A stretch of 47,213 nucleotides of DNA from SIG440 sp045532055 (GCA_045532055.1 JAZSFF010000053.1:1-47213); one strand, 5' to 3'. Shown: positions 24,787-35,030, counted from the first letter of the stretch. Numbers and translations: made by a program. Notes: generated by a model not told the origin, from the sequence alone.

Positions 24787-24855
24787 TAAAGGGATATTAA
24801 AATAAGTTTTGGGGCAAAATACCAGCAGCTTTAAAAAAACGGAGATGAGCCATTT

Positions 24856-26916
24856 ATGACTTTTATTGATTTGCTTAGTGCATACCATATAATGCCGCAA
24901 TTTCCGCCGGGTGCTGTGCGTCAGGCGGAAAACATGCCCAAAGAGGTGACGTCGGCTGATTGTGTTGGCCGCAAAGACTTGACGGACAAGCTTATTATAA
25001 CCATTGACGGTGAAGACGCAAAGGATTTTGACGATGGGGTATCAATCGAGTTGATGGAAAACGGCAATTATTGTCTTGGGGTGCACATTGCAGATGTTAC
25101 TCACTACGTAACTGAAAATTCACCCATTGACCGTGCGGCGTTTTCAAGAGGTACAAGTGTGTATCTTATTGATACGGTAATTCCTATGCTGCCATTCGAA
25201 CTTTCCAACGAGCTGTGTAGTTTAAAGCCCAACGAAATTAGACTTGCAATGTCGGTTTTCATGGAGATTTCGCCCAGGGGCAAGGTAAAGAGTTATAATA
25301 TTTGTGAAAGTTTTATCCGTTCCCATGACAGAATGACATATGCTGATGTGACAAAAATACTTGAGGGTGACGAAAAGCTTTGTGCAAAGTATTCACATCT
25401 GGTGTCAATGCTGCATCAAATGAAAAGATTGGCAGGGATATTGAACAAAAAAAGAGTTGCCGACGGCTCAATAGAATTTGAAACCCATGAATCCAAAATA
25501 ACCTTGGGCAAAGACGGAAAACCCATAAGTGTAGAAAAATATCCCATAACACAATCAAACAACATAATTGAAGAGTTTATGCTCATTTGCAATGTGACGG
25601 TGGCAAAACACCTTACAGACAAGGGTCTCCCCTGTGTTTATCGAATTCATGAACAACCTGACCTTATGAGACTTGAACGGTTGGGCCAGATTTTGCCAGT
25701 TCTAGGGGTGGATTTTCAGTATAGCACCGATATGAAACCCAAAGACTTTCAACGGATTTTGCGTTCTGTTGCTGAAACACCACGGTCGGTTGTTGTAAGC
25801 TATTTGATTCTTCGTGCAATGTCAAAGGCAAAGTACAGCGAAAAAAACATGGGACATTTTGGATTGGCTTTTGACACCTATTGCCATTTTACCTCGCCCA
25901 TAAGACGGTATGCTGATGTTGCGGTGCACAGAGTTTTAAAAGAAAGTTTGAAAGGTGAGATTTCTGACAAACGAAAAAGTCATTTCAAAGAATTGGCAGT
26001 CAGTTCTTCGGTTACGGCATCTGTGACAGAGGTTAATGCGGCAGATGCAGAACTCGACTGGAAAGCGGTCAAAAAAGCAGAGTTTATGACTGATAAAATA
26101 GGTGAAAAGTTTGAAGGCTTAATTACTCATGTGGTATCATCAGGTTTCTTTGTGGAACTGGAGAATACTGTCGAGGGATTTGTTGCGGCGCGCACTCTGG
26201 AAGATGATGTATATGTGATTTCGGATAACGGAGTGTCCATGACGGGACTGAAAACAAAACGCAGCTTTACAGTTGGAGATAGAGTAAAGATTAAGGTATC
26301 AGCGGTTGATATAGGAAGACAGTTTGTGGATTTTGAAGTTGTGGGTGCAGGCGTGCTGAAACCCCAGCGAAGAAAGTCTCAGGGGAGAGGTGGCACCAAA
26401 CCCGGCATAGGCAAAAAGGAGAGAAAAATACTTCGTGAAATCACGGAAATTCAACGTGAGGAAAGGCTTGAGAAGGCTGATGCCAGAAAAAAAGCTGATG
26501 CAGAAAAACAGATATTTGAGAATGCATTAGTGTCTGCGTTGTTTGATATGTTTGCAGAAAAATATAAGTTTAACAGAGCAGAAAAAGGTTTTGTAGGAGT
26601 AACCTTGCAGGATTTGGCTGCGAATATTTCAAGTCCTGTTTACAAGACAGCACTTTATGAAAACACAGAGTATAGTCTGAAAAATGCTTTGATTTCGGCA
26701 TCGGTAAATGTAAAAAATATTGTAAATATGATTGGTGACAGTTTTGGTTTTGAAGTAACATCTGATATGGAGCAGTTTGCATCTGAGTTTGTTTGTTCGG
26801 CACTAAGACATCTGGATGCATGCCTTAGACATGGTGAAATCAATTTTTCAAAGCGTGAAAACCAGTATTATTCGCTAATAAAAAAAGTAAAATCAAGAAA
26901 GGGGACTGCAGAATGA
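24856..26916 (+). CDS. rnr: RNase R-type 3'-5' exoribonuclease lacking N-terminal cold-shock domains
   Basis: The 686-residue RNB-family enzyme degrades structured RNA from the 3' end. The catalytic aspartates D51, D57, D59 and D60 are present in IDGEDAKDFDDG, followed by LGVHIADVTHYVTENSPID, EFMLICNVTVA and FTSPIRRYADVAVHRVL. An S1 domain covers about 416-495. Normal RNase R has about 190-230 residues of helix-turn-helix and cold-shock domains before this core; here translation begins right at the core, and no coding for them exists in the 70-base gap upstream. A C-terminal region of about 185 residues follows S1: first a basic, charged segment, then a helical-looking domain I do not recognise. 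The following gene overlaps by four bases. Confidence 0.93.
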   Translation: MTFIDLLSAYHIMPQFPPGAVRQAENMPKEVTSADCVGRKDLTDKLIITIDGEDAKDFDDGVSIELMENGNYCLGVHIADVTHYVTENSPIDRAAFSRGTSVYLIDTVIPMLPFELSNELCSLKPNEIRLAMSVFMEISPRGKVKSYNICESFIRSHDRMTYADVTKILEGDEKLCAKYSHLVSMLHQMKRLAGILNKKRVADGSIEFETHESKITLGKDGKPISVEKYPITQSNNIIEEFMLICNVTVAKHLTDKGLPCVYRIHEQPDLMRLERLGQILPVLGVDFQYSTDMKPKDFQRILRSVAETPRSVVVSYLILRAMSKAKYSEKNMGHFGLAFDTYCHFTSPIRRYADVAVHRVLKESLKGEISDKRKSHFKELAVSSSVTASVTEVNAADAELDWKAVKKAEFMTDKIGEKFEGLITHVVSSGFFVELENTVEGFVAARTLEDDVYVISDNGVSMTGLKTKRSFTVGDRVKIKVSAVDIGRQFVDFEVVGAGVLKPQRRKSQGRGGTKPGIGKKERKILREITEIQREERLEKADARKKADAEKQIFENALVSALFDMFAEKYKFNRAEKGFVGVTLQDLAANISSPVYKTALYENTEYSLKNALISASVNVKNIVNMIGDSFGFEVTSDMEQFASEFVCSALRHLDACLRHGEINFSKRENQYYSLIKKVKSRKGTAE

Positions 26917-27644
26917 AAACAGTCTTGATTACTGGGGCATCCCGTGGCATTGGCAGAGAAACTGCAAAAAAATTTGCAGAAAACGGGTACAATGTTGCAA
27001 TCAATTACAACAAGAGCAAAACGGCGGCAGAAGAACTCTGCCATGAAATAAAGACCCTTGGAGGCAGTGCTGAAATTTTTTGTGCGGATGTCTCTGACAA
27101 TTCTCAGGTTGAAGAAATGATAAAGTCGGTAAATCAAAGATTTGGCATAATTGACGTGCTTGTAAACAATGCCGGAATTGCACCGGTACAAGGACTCTTT
27201 ACGGATTTTAAGGAATCAGAAATAAAATCCGTTTTTGAAACAAATGTGTTCGGCATGATGAATTGTGCCAGAGCGGTTGTTCCGCAAATGGTAAGGGAGC
27301 ATAAAGGAAAGATTGTCAATGTATCATCCATATGGGGTATATGCGGTGCGTCGTGTGAAGTTTTGTATTCTTCGGCGAAAGCAGCGGTGATTGGCTTTAC
27401 AAAGGCATTGGCGAAAGAGCTTGCACCATCAGAGATAAATGTGAACTGTGTTGCACCGGGAATGATTGATACTGACATGAATTCACATTTGTCTGCTGAA
27501 GATATAGATGCCTTTTGTCACGAAATTCCTCTGCAGAGAGTGGGGACAGTCGGGGATGTTGCGGAGACTATTTTCTTTCTGGCATCGGATGCTGCAACGT
27601 ACATAACAGGTCAGATCCTTGCTGTTGATGGCGGTATAATATAA
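26913..27644 (+). CDS. Short-chain dehydrogenase/reductase, FabG-like
   Basis: The 243-residue classical SDR has the NAD(P) loop TGASRGIGRETAKKF (residues 7-21), NNAGIAPV, the catalytic Ser/Tyr/Lys with NVSSIWGICGASCEVLYSSAKAA, and the closing GQILAVDGG. Thus it is a 3-oxoacyl-ACP reductase-like enzyme, but SDR substrates cannot be read from sequence and no fatty-acid genes are near. The start overlaps the RNase R stop (ATGA), so the two are translated together; the smpB gene that often follows rnr is not here. Confidence 0.9.
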   Translation: MKTVLITGASRGIGRETAKKFAENGYNVAINYNKSKTAAEELCHEIKTLGGSAEIFCADVSDNSQVEEMIKSVNQRFGIIDVLVNNAGIAPVQGLFTDFKESEIKSVFETNVFGMMNCARAVVPQMVREHKGKIVNVSSIWGICGASCEVLYSSAKAAVIGFTKALAKELAPSEINVNCVAPGMIDTDMNSHLSAEDIDAFCHEIPLQRVGTVGDVAETIFFLASDAATYITGQILAVDGGII

Positions 27645-27650
27645 TCATAG

Positions 27651-27685
27651 AACCTTGTTTGACATATATGTTAAACAAGGTTTTT
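27651..27685 (+). terminator. Rho-independent terminator after the SDR gene
   Basis: AACCTTGTTT (27651-27660) pairs with AAACAAGGTT (27673-27682), and the stem extends inward through GACA/TGTT. A T-run follows. It ends the rnr-SDR unit. Confidence 0.9.
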
Positions 27686-27700
27686 AATTATAATTGACTA

Positions 27701-27729
27701 TAGACAACCAATTTAAAATATGGTATAAT
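27701..27729 (+). promoter_or_regulatory. Extended -10 promoter of the smc-ftsY operon
   Basis: TAGACA (27701-27706), a 17-base spacer and TATAAT (27724-27729) with the extended TGG (27721-27723) in front. The predicted start is about 50 bases before the smc start. Confidence 0.8.
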
Positions 27730-27787
27730 AATTTGATAAAGTTATAATGGAAAGAAGTGCCAAACTTCCACCAAGGAGGTAATTTTT

Positions 27788-30700
27788 TTGCATCTTAAAA
27801 GTGTTGAATTGCAGGGATTCAAGTCCTTTGCTGACAAAATATATCTTGATTTCAATCCTGGTATAACTGCTATTGTTGGACCCAATGGCTCGGGAAAGAG
27901 TAATATTTCCGATGCCATCAGATGGGTTATGGGTGAGCAAAGCGTACGTTCACTCCGTGGCAGTCGCATGGAGGATGTTATATTTTCCGGCACCGAGGTG
28001 AGGAAGCCTCAGGGGTTTGCGGAGGTTTCCCTTACCCTGGACAACTCTGCCAAAATTCTGCCCATAGATTTTGAAGAGGTTGTTGTTACACGACGTGTTT
28101 ACAGAAGCGGTGAGAGTGAATATCTTATCAATAATGCGTCCTGCCGTCTTAAGGATATACATGAATTGTTTATGGATACAGGTCTGGGTAAAGAGGGTTA
28201 TTCCATTGTAGGACAGGGCAAAATTGATGAAATTTTGAGCAACAAGTCAGAGGACCGTCGCAGAGTATTTGAAGAAGCGGCGGGAATAACCAAGTATAAA
28301 TACAGAAAAAATGAGGCAGAGAAGAAACTGGAAAAGACAAATGACAACCTGACCCGTGTCAATGACATAATGTCAGAACTTGAGGGGCAGCTTGAACCTT
28401 TGCGCATACAGTCCGAAAAAGCAAAAAAATACCTTAATTTTCGTGATGAATTGAAAGTTGTAGATGTTAATGTTTCTGTTGCATCAATATCCAGATTAAG
28501 AGCAGAACTTGTTGAGATAGACAACCGAATGGAGGCTGTTTCAAACAGTATTGACATGATGCAAAAGGAGGTTGACGACAAAGAAAACCTCACTCAGGAA
28601 ATGTATAATCTTATCAATAAATATGAAGAGCAGATGGAAGAATGCAGGCAGGCACAAAAAACTGCATCCGAGGAGACGGCAGAAGAAAATAATAAGATAA
28701 GCCTTGCCAATGCAAACATTGAATATTGCAAAGAGAATATTGCCAGAATTACCGAAGAAATGGGAAAGAGTGAGCGTGGAGCAGCACAGCTTGACGCTTT
28801 GATTGTGAGCCATACAAAGGTTTATGACGAATTAAAAAGGAAACATGAAGAAATTCTGGAAAAAATAAGAGATGTGGAGACTGAGTTTTCACAGATAAAT
28901 TCCACCTTTGAGGGAAATAACGAAAGTATTGAAAGCATCAAAGGTGATATAATTGACAAAACTGCCGAAATCAGTAATCTGAAAAGCAGAGTGGAAAACT
29001 ATAATATTCTTATAGAAAACTTTGTCAGAGAGAGGCAAAATATTGACGAAGAGCTTGAAAGGCATAGAGTCGAACATGAAAGGATAGCACAGCAAAACAA
29101 AGCGGTTGAGGAGAACCTCTCTAAGATTACTGCAGAGTTTGAAGCTGCAAAAAAAGATGCAGAGGACAAAGAACGGGAATTTTCACTTCTCAAGCAAAAT
29201 GAAGAAAGGCTCAATGAAAAGAAGAATAATATTCTGGCCGAACTCAGCCGCAAGAATTCACGCAAAGGTGTTCTTGAGGATATGGAGAATGATTTTGAGG
29301 GTTATAGTCGCAGTGTAAAGGCTGTTATGACCGCATATGCAGGCGGACAGATTAAAAATGCGAAGATTTATGGCCCCCTTTCAAAACTGGTGACTACTGA
29401 AAAAAAGTATGTGACAGCCGTTGAGGTTGCCATGATGTCTGTTAGTCAGAATATAGTAACCGAAAACGAGCAGGATGCAAAGGCGGCAATCAACTACTTA
29501 AAGCAAAACAAACTGGGCAGAGCAACTTTTATGCCAATATCAACAGTCAAAGAACGTACTGCAGATATGTCAGCCGCCAAAAACCTTAGAGGATATATTG
29601 CTGTTGCCAAAGATTTGGTTGAGTGTGACAAACTGTATGACGGCATCGTGGGAAATGTGCTGGGGGCAACGGTTGTTGCTGATAATATTGACAATGCCAT
29701 TGCAATGGCTGCAAAGTGCGGGCACAAGTTCAGGATTGTGACCCTTGATGGTGACGTGATGCAGGCAGGTGGTGCAATTAGCGGCGGAAGTGCTGGCAAA
29801 AATTCTGGATTTTTGTCAAGAGTTGCAGAAATTGAGACATTAATGGTTGAGATAGACAGCTTAACAACAGAACTGGATAAACTTGAAAAAGAAAAGATGG
29901 AAAACGGCCAAAGCATTGAAGAACTGTCTGTGTTGTTGGAAGAAAAACGAAATGAAATTTCTGAATGCAGCGAGGAATATATAAGAGCAAAGGCTGATTC
30001 AGAGCACAGCAGAGTGTATTTCCAGGCAGCAGAAGAGAGAAAATTACAGCTTCTTAATGACATTCAGATTGTTGAGGAAAGAACAGGCGAGATAAACGAT
30101 GATATTGCAAAATGCAATGCAGCTGCATTGGACCTTGAAAGTGATATTGAGAAACTCAAGACTGAGGCTGACCAGATGCAGATTTTATCCGAGGAAATCT
30201 ATGAAAAGGTGAAAATGACTCAGGATTTGCTCATAGGCCTGAGAATTGATGAAAGTACAAACCGAAAAGATGTTGAGGTTCAGCTTGAACGTCTTGACAA
30301 TGTCAGGGAGGAAAGACTGGCAATCCTTGAAGAAAACAACGAAAAACAGCAAGAAATTGATGACCTCAACAAAAAAATCAGCGAAAAACAGCAAGAGATT
30401 GAGGGGGAGACTTTGCGTCTTAAAGAAATAGGGGTTCAGTACGATAATCTTGAAAAAGAACTTCAAACCCTTGGCGAAAAGCGAAAAGATACAGACGCAA
30501 AGTCCAAGGAACTTCAGGAGGAAGTAAAGGGACTTCGTGAAAAACTGTTCACTCTGGGACAGCAAAAGGCGAAAATAGAGTCATCCAAGGCAAAAACTGA
30601 GGGTGATTTGGACGGAATCTTTACATATCTTTGGGAAGAATATGAGCTTACATTCAGTGAGGCTGAAAAACTTAAGACAGAAGAAATTACAGATTTGAGG

Positions 30701-31351
30701 GATGCAACCTCAAAAATTTCTGAGCTTAAGAGTAAAATCAAGGCGTTGGGAAATATTAATATTGATGCCATTGAAGAGTATAAAAATGTTAAGGAGCGTT
30801 TTGACTTCCTGACGGAGCAAACTGTTGACCTTGAAAAAGCAAAGGGCGAACTTGAAAAGATTATTGACGAGATGCTTACAATAATGAAAAAACAGTTCTC
30901 AGAACAGTTTGAGATTATAAGCAAAAACTTCAACAGTGTATTCCGTGAATTGTTTGGCGGCGGGCAAGCGGCATTGGTGCTTTCTGACCCTGAAGATATC
31001 ATGGAGACAGGTGTTGAAATTGTGGCACAGCCCCCTGGCAAAAAGCTGCAAAGCCTTACACTGCTTTCAGGTGGCGAGCGTGCCTTCACTGCAATTGCGT
31101 TGCTGTTTGCAATCCTCAAGGTAAGGCCTACTCCGTTTTGCATTCTTGACGAGATTGAGGCGGCTCTTGACGACATAAATGTGTACAGATATGCAGATTA
31201 TCTTAAAAAATACAGCAACAAAACCCAGTTTATCGTGGTTACCCACAGACGTGGCACAATGGAAGCTGCCAATGTTTTGTATGGTGTTACTATGCAGGAA
31301 AAGGGTATATCAAAGTTGTTATCATTAAATATTGACGAGGTGGCGGAATAA
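27788..31351 (+). CDS. smc: Chromosome segregation ATPase SMC
   Basis: The 1187-residue condensin subunit has Walker A GPNGSGKS at residues 31-38, two long coiled-coil arms (about 170-500 and 680-1010), a hinge between them with AISGGSAGKNSG, the ABC signature LLSGGERAFTAIALLFAIL near 1093, and Walker B FCILDEIEAALDD. SMC with ScpA/ScpB compacts and separates the chromosome. The start is TTG 27788, seven bases after a perfect AAGGAGGT (27773-27780). It overlaps ftsY by one base. The rnc gene that often precedes smc is absent. Confidence 0.99.
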   Translation: MHLKSVELQGFKSFADKIYLDFNPGITAIVGPNGSGKSNISDAIRWVMGEQSVRSLRGSRMEDVIFSGTEVRKPQGFAEVSLTLDNSAKILPIDFEEVVVTRRVYRSGESEYLINNASCRLKDIHELFMDTGLGKEGYSIVGQGKIDEILSNKSEDRRRVFEEAAGITKYKYRKNEAEKKLEKTNDNLTRVNDIMSELEGQLEPLRIQSEKAKKYLNFRDELKVVDVNVSVASISRLRAELVEIDNRMEAVSNSIDMMQKEVDDKENLTQEMYNLINKYEEQMEECRQAQKTASEETAEENNKISLANANIEYCKENIARITEEMGKSERGAAQLDALIVSHTKVYDELKRKHEEILEKIRDVETEFSQINSTFEGNNESIESIKGDIIDKTAEISNLKSRVENYNILIENFVRERQNIDEELERHRVEHERIAQQNKAVEENLSKITAEFEAAKKDAEDKEREFSLLKQNEERLNEKKNNILAELSRKNSRKGVLEDMENDFEGYSRSVKAVMTAYAGGQIKNAKIYGPLSKLVTTEKKYVTAVEVAMMSVSQNIVTENEQDAKAAINYLKQNKLGRATFMPISTVKERTADMSAAKNLRGYIAVAKDLVECDKLYDGIVGNVLGATVVADNIDNAIAMAAKCGHKFRIVTLDGDVMQAGGAISGGSAGKNSGFLSRVAEIETLMVEIDSLTTELDKLEKEKMENGQSIEELSVLLEEKRNEISECSEEYIRAKADSEHSRVYFQAAEERKLQLLNDIQIVEERTGEINDDIAKCNAAALDLESDIEKLKTEADQMQILSEEIYEKVKMTQDLLIGLRIDESTNRKDVEVQLERLDNVREERLAILEENNEKQQEIDDLNKKISEKQQEIEGETLRLKEIGVQYDNLEKELQTLGEKRKDTDAKSKELQEEVKGLREKLFTLGQQKAKIESSKAKTEGDLDGIFTYLWEEYELTFSEAEKLKTEEITDLRDATSKISELKSKIKALGNINIDAIEEYKNVKERFDFLTEQTVDLEKAKGELEKIIDEMLTIMKKQFSEQFEIISKNFNSVFRELFGGGQAALVLSDPEDIMETGVEIVAQPPGKKLQSLTLLSGGERAFTAIALLFAILKVRPTPFCILDEIEAALDDINVYRYADYLKKYSNKTQFIVVTHRRGTMEAANVLYGVTMQEKGISKLLSLNIDEVAE

Positions 31352-32283
31352 TGAGCTTGTTCGGAAAACTGAAAGACAGTCTCAGCAAGACCAAGGAAGT
31401 ACTCAGTTCAAGAATTGAAGATGCTATAAAGATGTTCAAAACTGTTGATGAAGACTTGTTTGAAGAACTTGAGGAAATCCTTATAATGGCAGACCTAGGT
31501 GTAGATACGTCTGTGGAAATCATTGACAGGCTTAGAACGGCTGCAAAGGAAAAGAAAATCATCGATGGCCAAGAATTAAAAAGCGAGCTGAGTAGTATTC
31601 TTGAGAACATACTCGCTGAGGGAGACAACACAGTGGCGCTTCAGGGGAAACCTGCCGTTGTTATGGTGATAGGCGTAAATGGTGTGGGCAAGACCACGTC
31701 CATCGGTAAAATGGCTCATATGTACAAAGAAATGGGCAAAAAGGTGGTTATTGCGGCTGCAGATACATTCCGTGCTGCGGCAATAGAACAGCTTGAAGTA
31801 TGGGCGCAGAGGGCTGATGCGGAGATTATCAAACAGCAGGAGGGTTCTGACCCTGCGGCGGTGATATATGATGCAATAGGTGCTGCCAAAAACAGAGAAG
31901 CTGATGTGCTTTTGTGCGATACTGCGGGCAGACTCCACAACAAAAAAAATCTTATGGAAGAGCTGAAGAAGATTTATCGTATAATAAACAAGGAACTCCC
32001 CAATTCGTCCAAGGAGGTTCTGTTGGTGCTAGATGCGACCACAGGACAAAATGCTGTTTCTCAGGCAAAACAGTTTAAAGAGGCAGCAGATATCACAGGT
32101 ATAGTATTGACAAAGCTGGACGGTACAGCAAAGGGTGGAATTGTTTTTGCAATAAAGAATGAATACAACATTCCGGTAAAACTCATTGGTCTGGGCGAAC
32201 AAATTAATGACTTGAGAGAGTTTAATCCGTCAGATTTTGTAAATGCATTGATTGAAACAGACGAGGAGGAAAGCAATGATTGA
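31351..32283 (+). CDS. ftsY: Signal recognition particle receptor FtsY
   Basis: The 310-residue SRP GTPase receives ribosome-SRP complexes at the membrane. The N domain (about 1-90) has a short amphipathic start FGKLKDSLSKTKEVLSSRI that can bind membrane, with no long acidic A domain. The G domain shows GVNGVGKTTSIGKMA, DTFRAAAIEQL, DTAGRLHNKKNLMEEL, TKLDGTAKGG and GLGEQINDLREF. Its start overlaps the smc stop and its end overlaps the next gene by eight bases, so all three are coupled. The ffh/ylxM genes are not here. Confidence 0.98.
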   Translation: MSLFGKLKDSLSKTKEVLSSRIEDAIKMFKTVDEDLFEELEEILIMADLGVDTSVEIIDRLRTAAKEKKIIDGQELKSELSSILENILAEGDNTVALQGKPAVVMVIGVNGVGKTTSIGKMAHMYKEMGKKVVIAAADTFRAAAIEQLEVWAQRADAEIIKQQEGSDPAAVIYDAIGAAKNREADVLLCDTAGRLHNKKNLMEELKKIYRIINKELPNSSKEVLLVLDATTGQNAVSQAKQFKEAADITGIVLTKLDGTAKGGIVFAIKNEYNIPVKLIGLGEQINDLREFNPSDFVNALIETDEEESND

Positions 32284-35026
32284 TGTGAAAGGCTTTAAAA
32301 AAGATAATCAACCAACGTCAAGCGGCTTTTTGAAAAAAGCTGCCGTTATTATTGCTGCACTTATTGTTTTTGTTCTTGTATATTATGTAGGTAAGAGCTT
32401 TGTTGAATATATCCAGATAAGAGAAATCGGACAGCAGTATACATCAGTTTTTTTGAAAAATTTATTCACTCGTATAACGGTGCAAACAACAAGCTTTGTC
32501 AGTCTTTTTCTGGGTGTTATCATAAGCATCCTGGTTATAAGACGAAATCTTTATGTGCTGAATATAGAAAGGGGTTTTTTACACTCCAAACTTATCTCTG
32601 TTCTCGTCAGTCTTTTGAGTGCACTGTTGCTTGGTGGACTAGTAAGCGGAAGCATAAGCGAAAAGTTCCTGGTGTTTACAAACCCACAATGGTTTGGAAA
32701 AGTTGACCCGGTTTTTGGACGGGATATAGGCTATTACATTTTCCAGAGACCGTTTTTGGTATCTCTGGTGGAGTCTGCTTTTGGTGTATGGCTTTTTATA
32801 ACCGTGGCTGTGTTTGTGGTATATTGGTTTTTCGGTGCTGTATTCAGCGGATATTCAGCAAAGGAATTGCTTGGATTCAAATCAGTGGCGCTGCATAACT
32901 ATATAAATTTGGGCATTTTGTTGGGGATAAATTGTTTGAGTTATGTATTCAAAACTGAAAACATTCTCTACAGCAGTTTTGGTGAACTCAGCGGTGCCGG
33001 GTTTACTGACAAAACAGTTTGGCTGACATACTATAGGATTGCCCCGTTTTTGCTTATTGCAATTATTGTTATGACAGGAGTTTTTCTTTCAAAGAAAAAA
33101 ACCGCTCTTGCAATCAAGACTGTTTTGGTGTATCCTGCAGCATGGATTCTTGCGGGGATTGTTGCCTTGGGTGTCCAGAGCGTCATTGTTTCACCAAACG
33201 AGGTAATACGCGAACAAGAGAATATTGCGGCAAACATTAAATATACCCAGGCGGCATATGGACTTGATAATATTTCTGAAGTGGTTTTTGATGTAAAAAA
33301 TGACCTGTCGGTTGAGGACATAAAGGCAAATGAAGAAATAACGGACAACATCAGAATTCTTGATTTATCGGCAAATTTGACAGTTCTCAATCAGATTCAG
33401 GGGATAAGAAACTATTATCAGTTCAACGAAACAGATATTGTCCCCTATGAGATAAACGGCAAAAAGACAGCGGTTGCAATTACACCTCGTGAGATAACCA
33501 AGGAGAATCTAAGCGACAGTGCGGATACCTATATCAATCGCACATTGAGGTATACACATGGCTTTGGTGTTACTATGAATGCTATCAATCAGGTTACAAC
33601 TCAGGGACAACCGGAGTTTCTGATTAAGGATATACCACCGAGGTCAGCGGATGGAATACAGCAGATTAAACAACCCAGAATTTATTACGGCGAACTCACC
33701 AATGATTATGTTGTTGTGGGAAACCACAAGTATAAGGAACTTGACTATTCCGAGGGTCAGGAAGATATAGAGTTTTCCTATGACGGCAATGGTGGACTGA
33801 AACTGGGATTTTTGAACAGAATGATATTTGCGGCAAAATACGGGGATATCCGCCTTGTTATATCTGATTTGGTATCAGGTGACAGCAGAATTCTTATAAA
33901 CCGTAACATACTTGACAGACTCAACACTGTTGCACCTTTCTTCAAATATGACACCGACCCCTATATGGTCATTGATGCGGACGGAACACTTAAGTGGGTT
34001 GTTGATGCATACACTACTACGGACAGTTTCCCATATGCTCAGAGCTATAATGGAGAATTCAACTACATCCGCAATTCAGTAAAAGCCGTTGTTGATGCGT
34101 ACAATGGTGATGTTACTTTCTATGTTGTTGACGAAAATGACCCCATAGTCAAGAACTACAGAGCTATTTATCCCAATCTGTTTTCGGACGACCAGATTCC
34201 GGAGGGAATCAAGCAGCATATAAAATATCCTGAATATATGTTCAAGGTGCAGTCAGATGTTTATGGCAAATACCATATTTCAAACCCTACAACATTTTAT
34301 AACAAAAACGATATGTGGGTAATTGCCAGAGAACGTTATGGCACAGCAACCGAGGAAAAGGAACTTGCCGCATACTACAACATGATGAAATTGGAAAACG
34401 AGGATGGGGCAGAATTGCTGTTGACAGTTCCCTATACCCTCACCAATAAGGACAATATGGTTGCATGGCTGGCGGTGCGGAACGAGTGGGGAAATTACGG
34501 CAAGCTGCAGGTTTACAAATTTCCCAAGGATATTAATGTTTACGGACCTATGCAGATTGAAAATCGCATAAATTCTGATATGAATATATCCAAAGAACTG
34601 AATCTCTGGAGTCAGGGCGGTTCAAAGGTGATAAGGGGCAACATGATTGTTGTTCCAATAGACGATTCTATTTTGTACGTGGAGCCAATATACATCGCAT
34701 CAAGCAATCAGTCCACCCTCCCTGAACTTAAACAGGTTGTTGTGGCATATAACGAGAAAATTGTTATGAGGTCAAGTCTTGATGAAGCGATTTATGCATT
34801 GTTTAATGAAAAGGCTCCCCAAAAGAATACTGATGAGAATGTTGTACAGCCTGAAACAAATGACGGATTGGGGTATGAGGATGTTGCAAAAAAAGTTATT
34901 GAGGAATTCAATCGAGTGAAGACTGCAAATGCCGAAAATGACTGGAGTGGATTTGGCGAATCAATGAAAGCACTGGAACAATCAATAACCGACCTTGAAA
35001 AAAGTATTTCCTCAAATGAAGAATAA
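32276..35026 (+). CDS. UPF0182 family large membrane protein
   Basis: The 916-residue protein has about seven transmembrane helices in the first 310 residues, then a large extracytoplasmic domain of about 550 residues. UPF0182 features are FGRDIGYYIFQRPF, VSPNEVIREQENIAANIKYTQAAYGLDN, NRTLRYTHGFGVTMNAINQV, PRIYYGEL and TVPYTLTNKDNMVAWLAVR. The last 70 residues are acidic with a coiled-coil look. The family is widespread but has no assigned function. ATG 32276 follows GAGGAGGA and overlaps the end of ftsY, so the gene is coupled to the SRP receptor. Confidence 0.93.
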   Translation: MIDVKGFKKDNQPTSSGFLKKAAVIIAALIVFVLVYYVGKSFVEYIQIREIGQQYTSVFLKNLFTRITVQTTSFVSLFLGVIISILVIRRNLYVLNIERGFLHSKLISVLVSLLSALLLGGLVSGSISEKFLVFTNPQWFGKVDPVFGRDIGYYIFQRPFLVSLVESAFGVWLFITVAVFVVYWFFGAVFSGYSAKELLGFKSVALHNYINLGILLGINCLSYVFKTENILYSSFGELSGAGFTDKTVWLTYYRIAPFLLIAIIVMTGVFLSKKKTALAIKTVLVYPAAWILAGIVALGVQSVIVSPNEVIREQENIAANIKYTQAAYGLDNISEVVFDVKNDLSVEDIKANEEITDNIRILDLSANLTVLNQIQGIRNYYQFNETDIVPYEINGKKTAVAITPREITKENLSDSADTYINRTLRYTHGFGVTMNAINQVTTQGQPEFLIKDIPPRSADGIQQIKQPRIYYGELTNDYVVVGNHKYKELDYSEGQEDIEFSYDGNGGLKLGFLNRMIFAAKYGDIRLVISDLVSGDSRILINRNILDRLNTVAPFFKYDTDPYMVIDADGTLKWVVDAYTTTDSFPYAQSYNGEFNYIRNSVKAVVDAYNGDVTFYVVDENDPIVKNYRAIYPNLFSDDQIPEGIKQHIKYPEYMFKVQSDVYGKYHISNPTTFYNKNDMWVIARERYGTATEEKELAAYYNMMKLENEDGAELLLTVPYTLTNKDNMVAWLAVRNEWGNYGKLQVYKFPKDINVYGPMQIENRINSDMNISKELNLWSQGGSKVIRGNMIVVPIDDSILYVEPIYIASSNQSTLPELKQVVVAYNEKIVMRSSLDEAIYALFNEKAPQKNTDENVVQPETNDGLGYEDVAKKVIEEFNRVKTANAENDWSGFGESMKALEQSITDLEKSISSNEE

Positions 35027-35030
35027 AACA

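Noticed and set aside
27694..27699. TTGACT as -35 box for smc
   Set aside because: It is 24 bases from the TATAAT, too far; TAGACA at 27701 gives the 17-base spacing.
29494..30063. Minus-strand open frame of 189 codons inside smc
   Set aside because: Serine/leucine-rich antisense shadow of the SMC hinge region, without a ribosome site.
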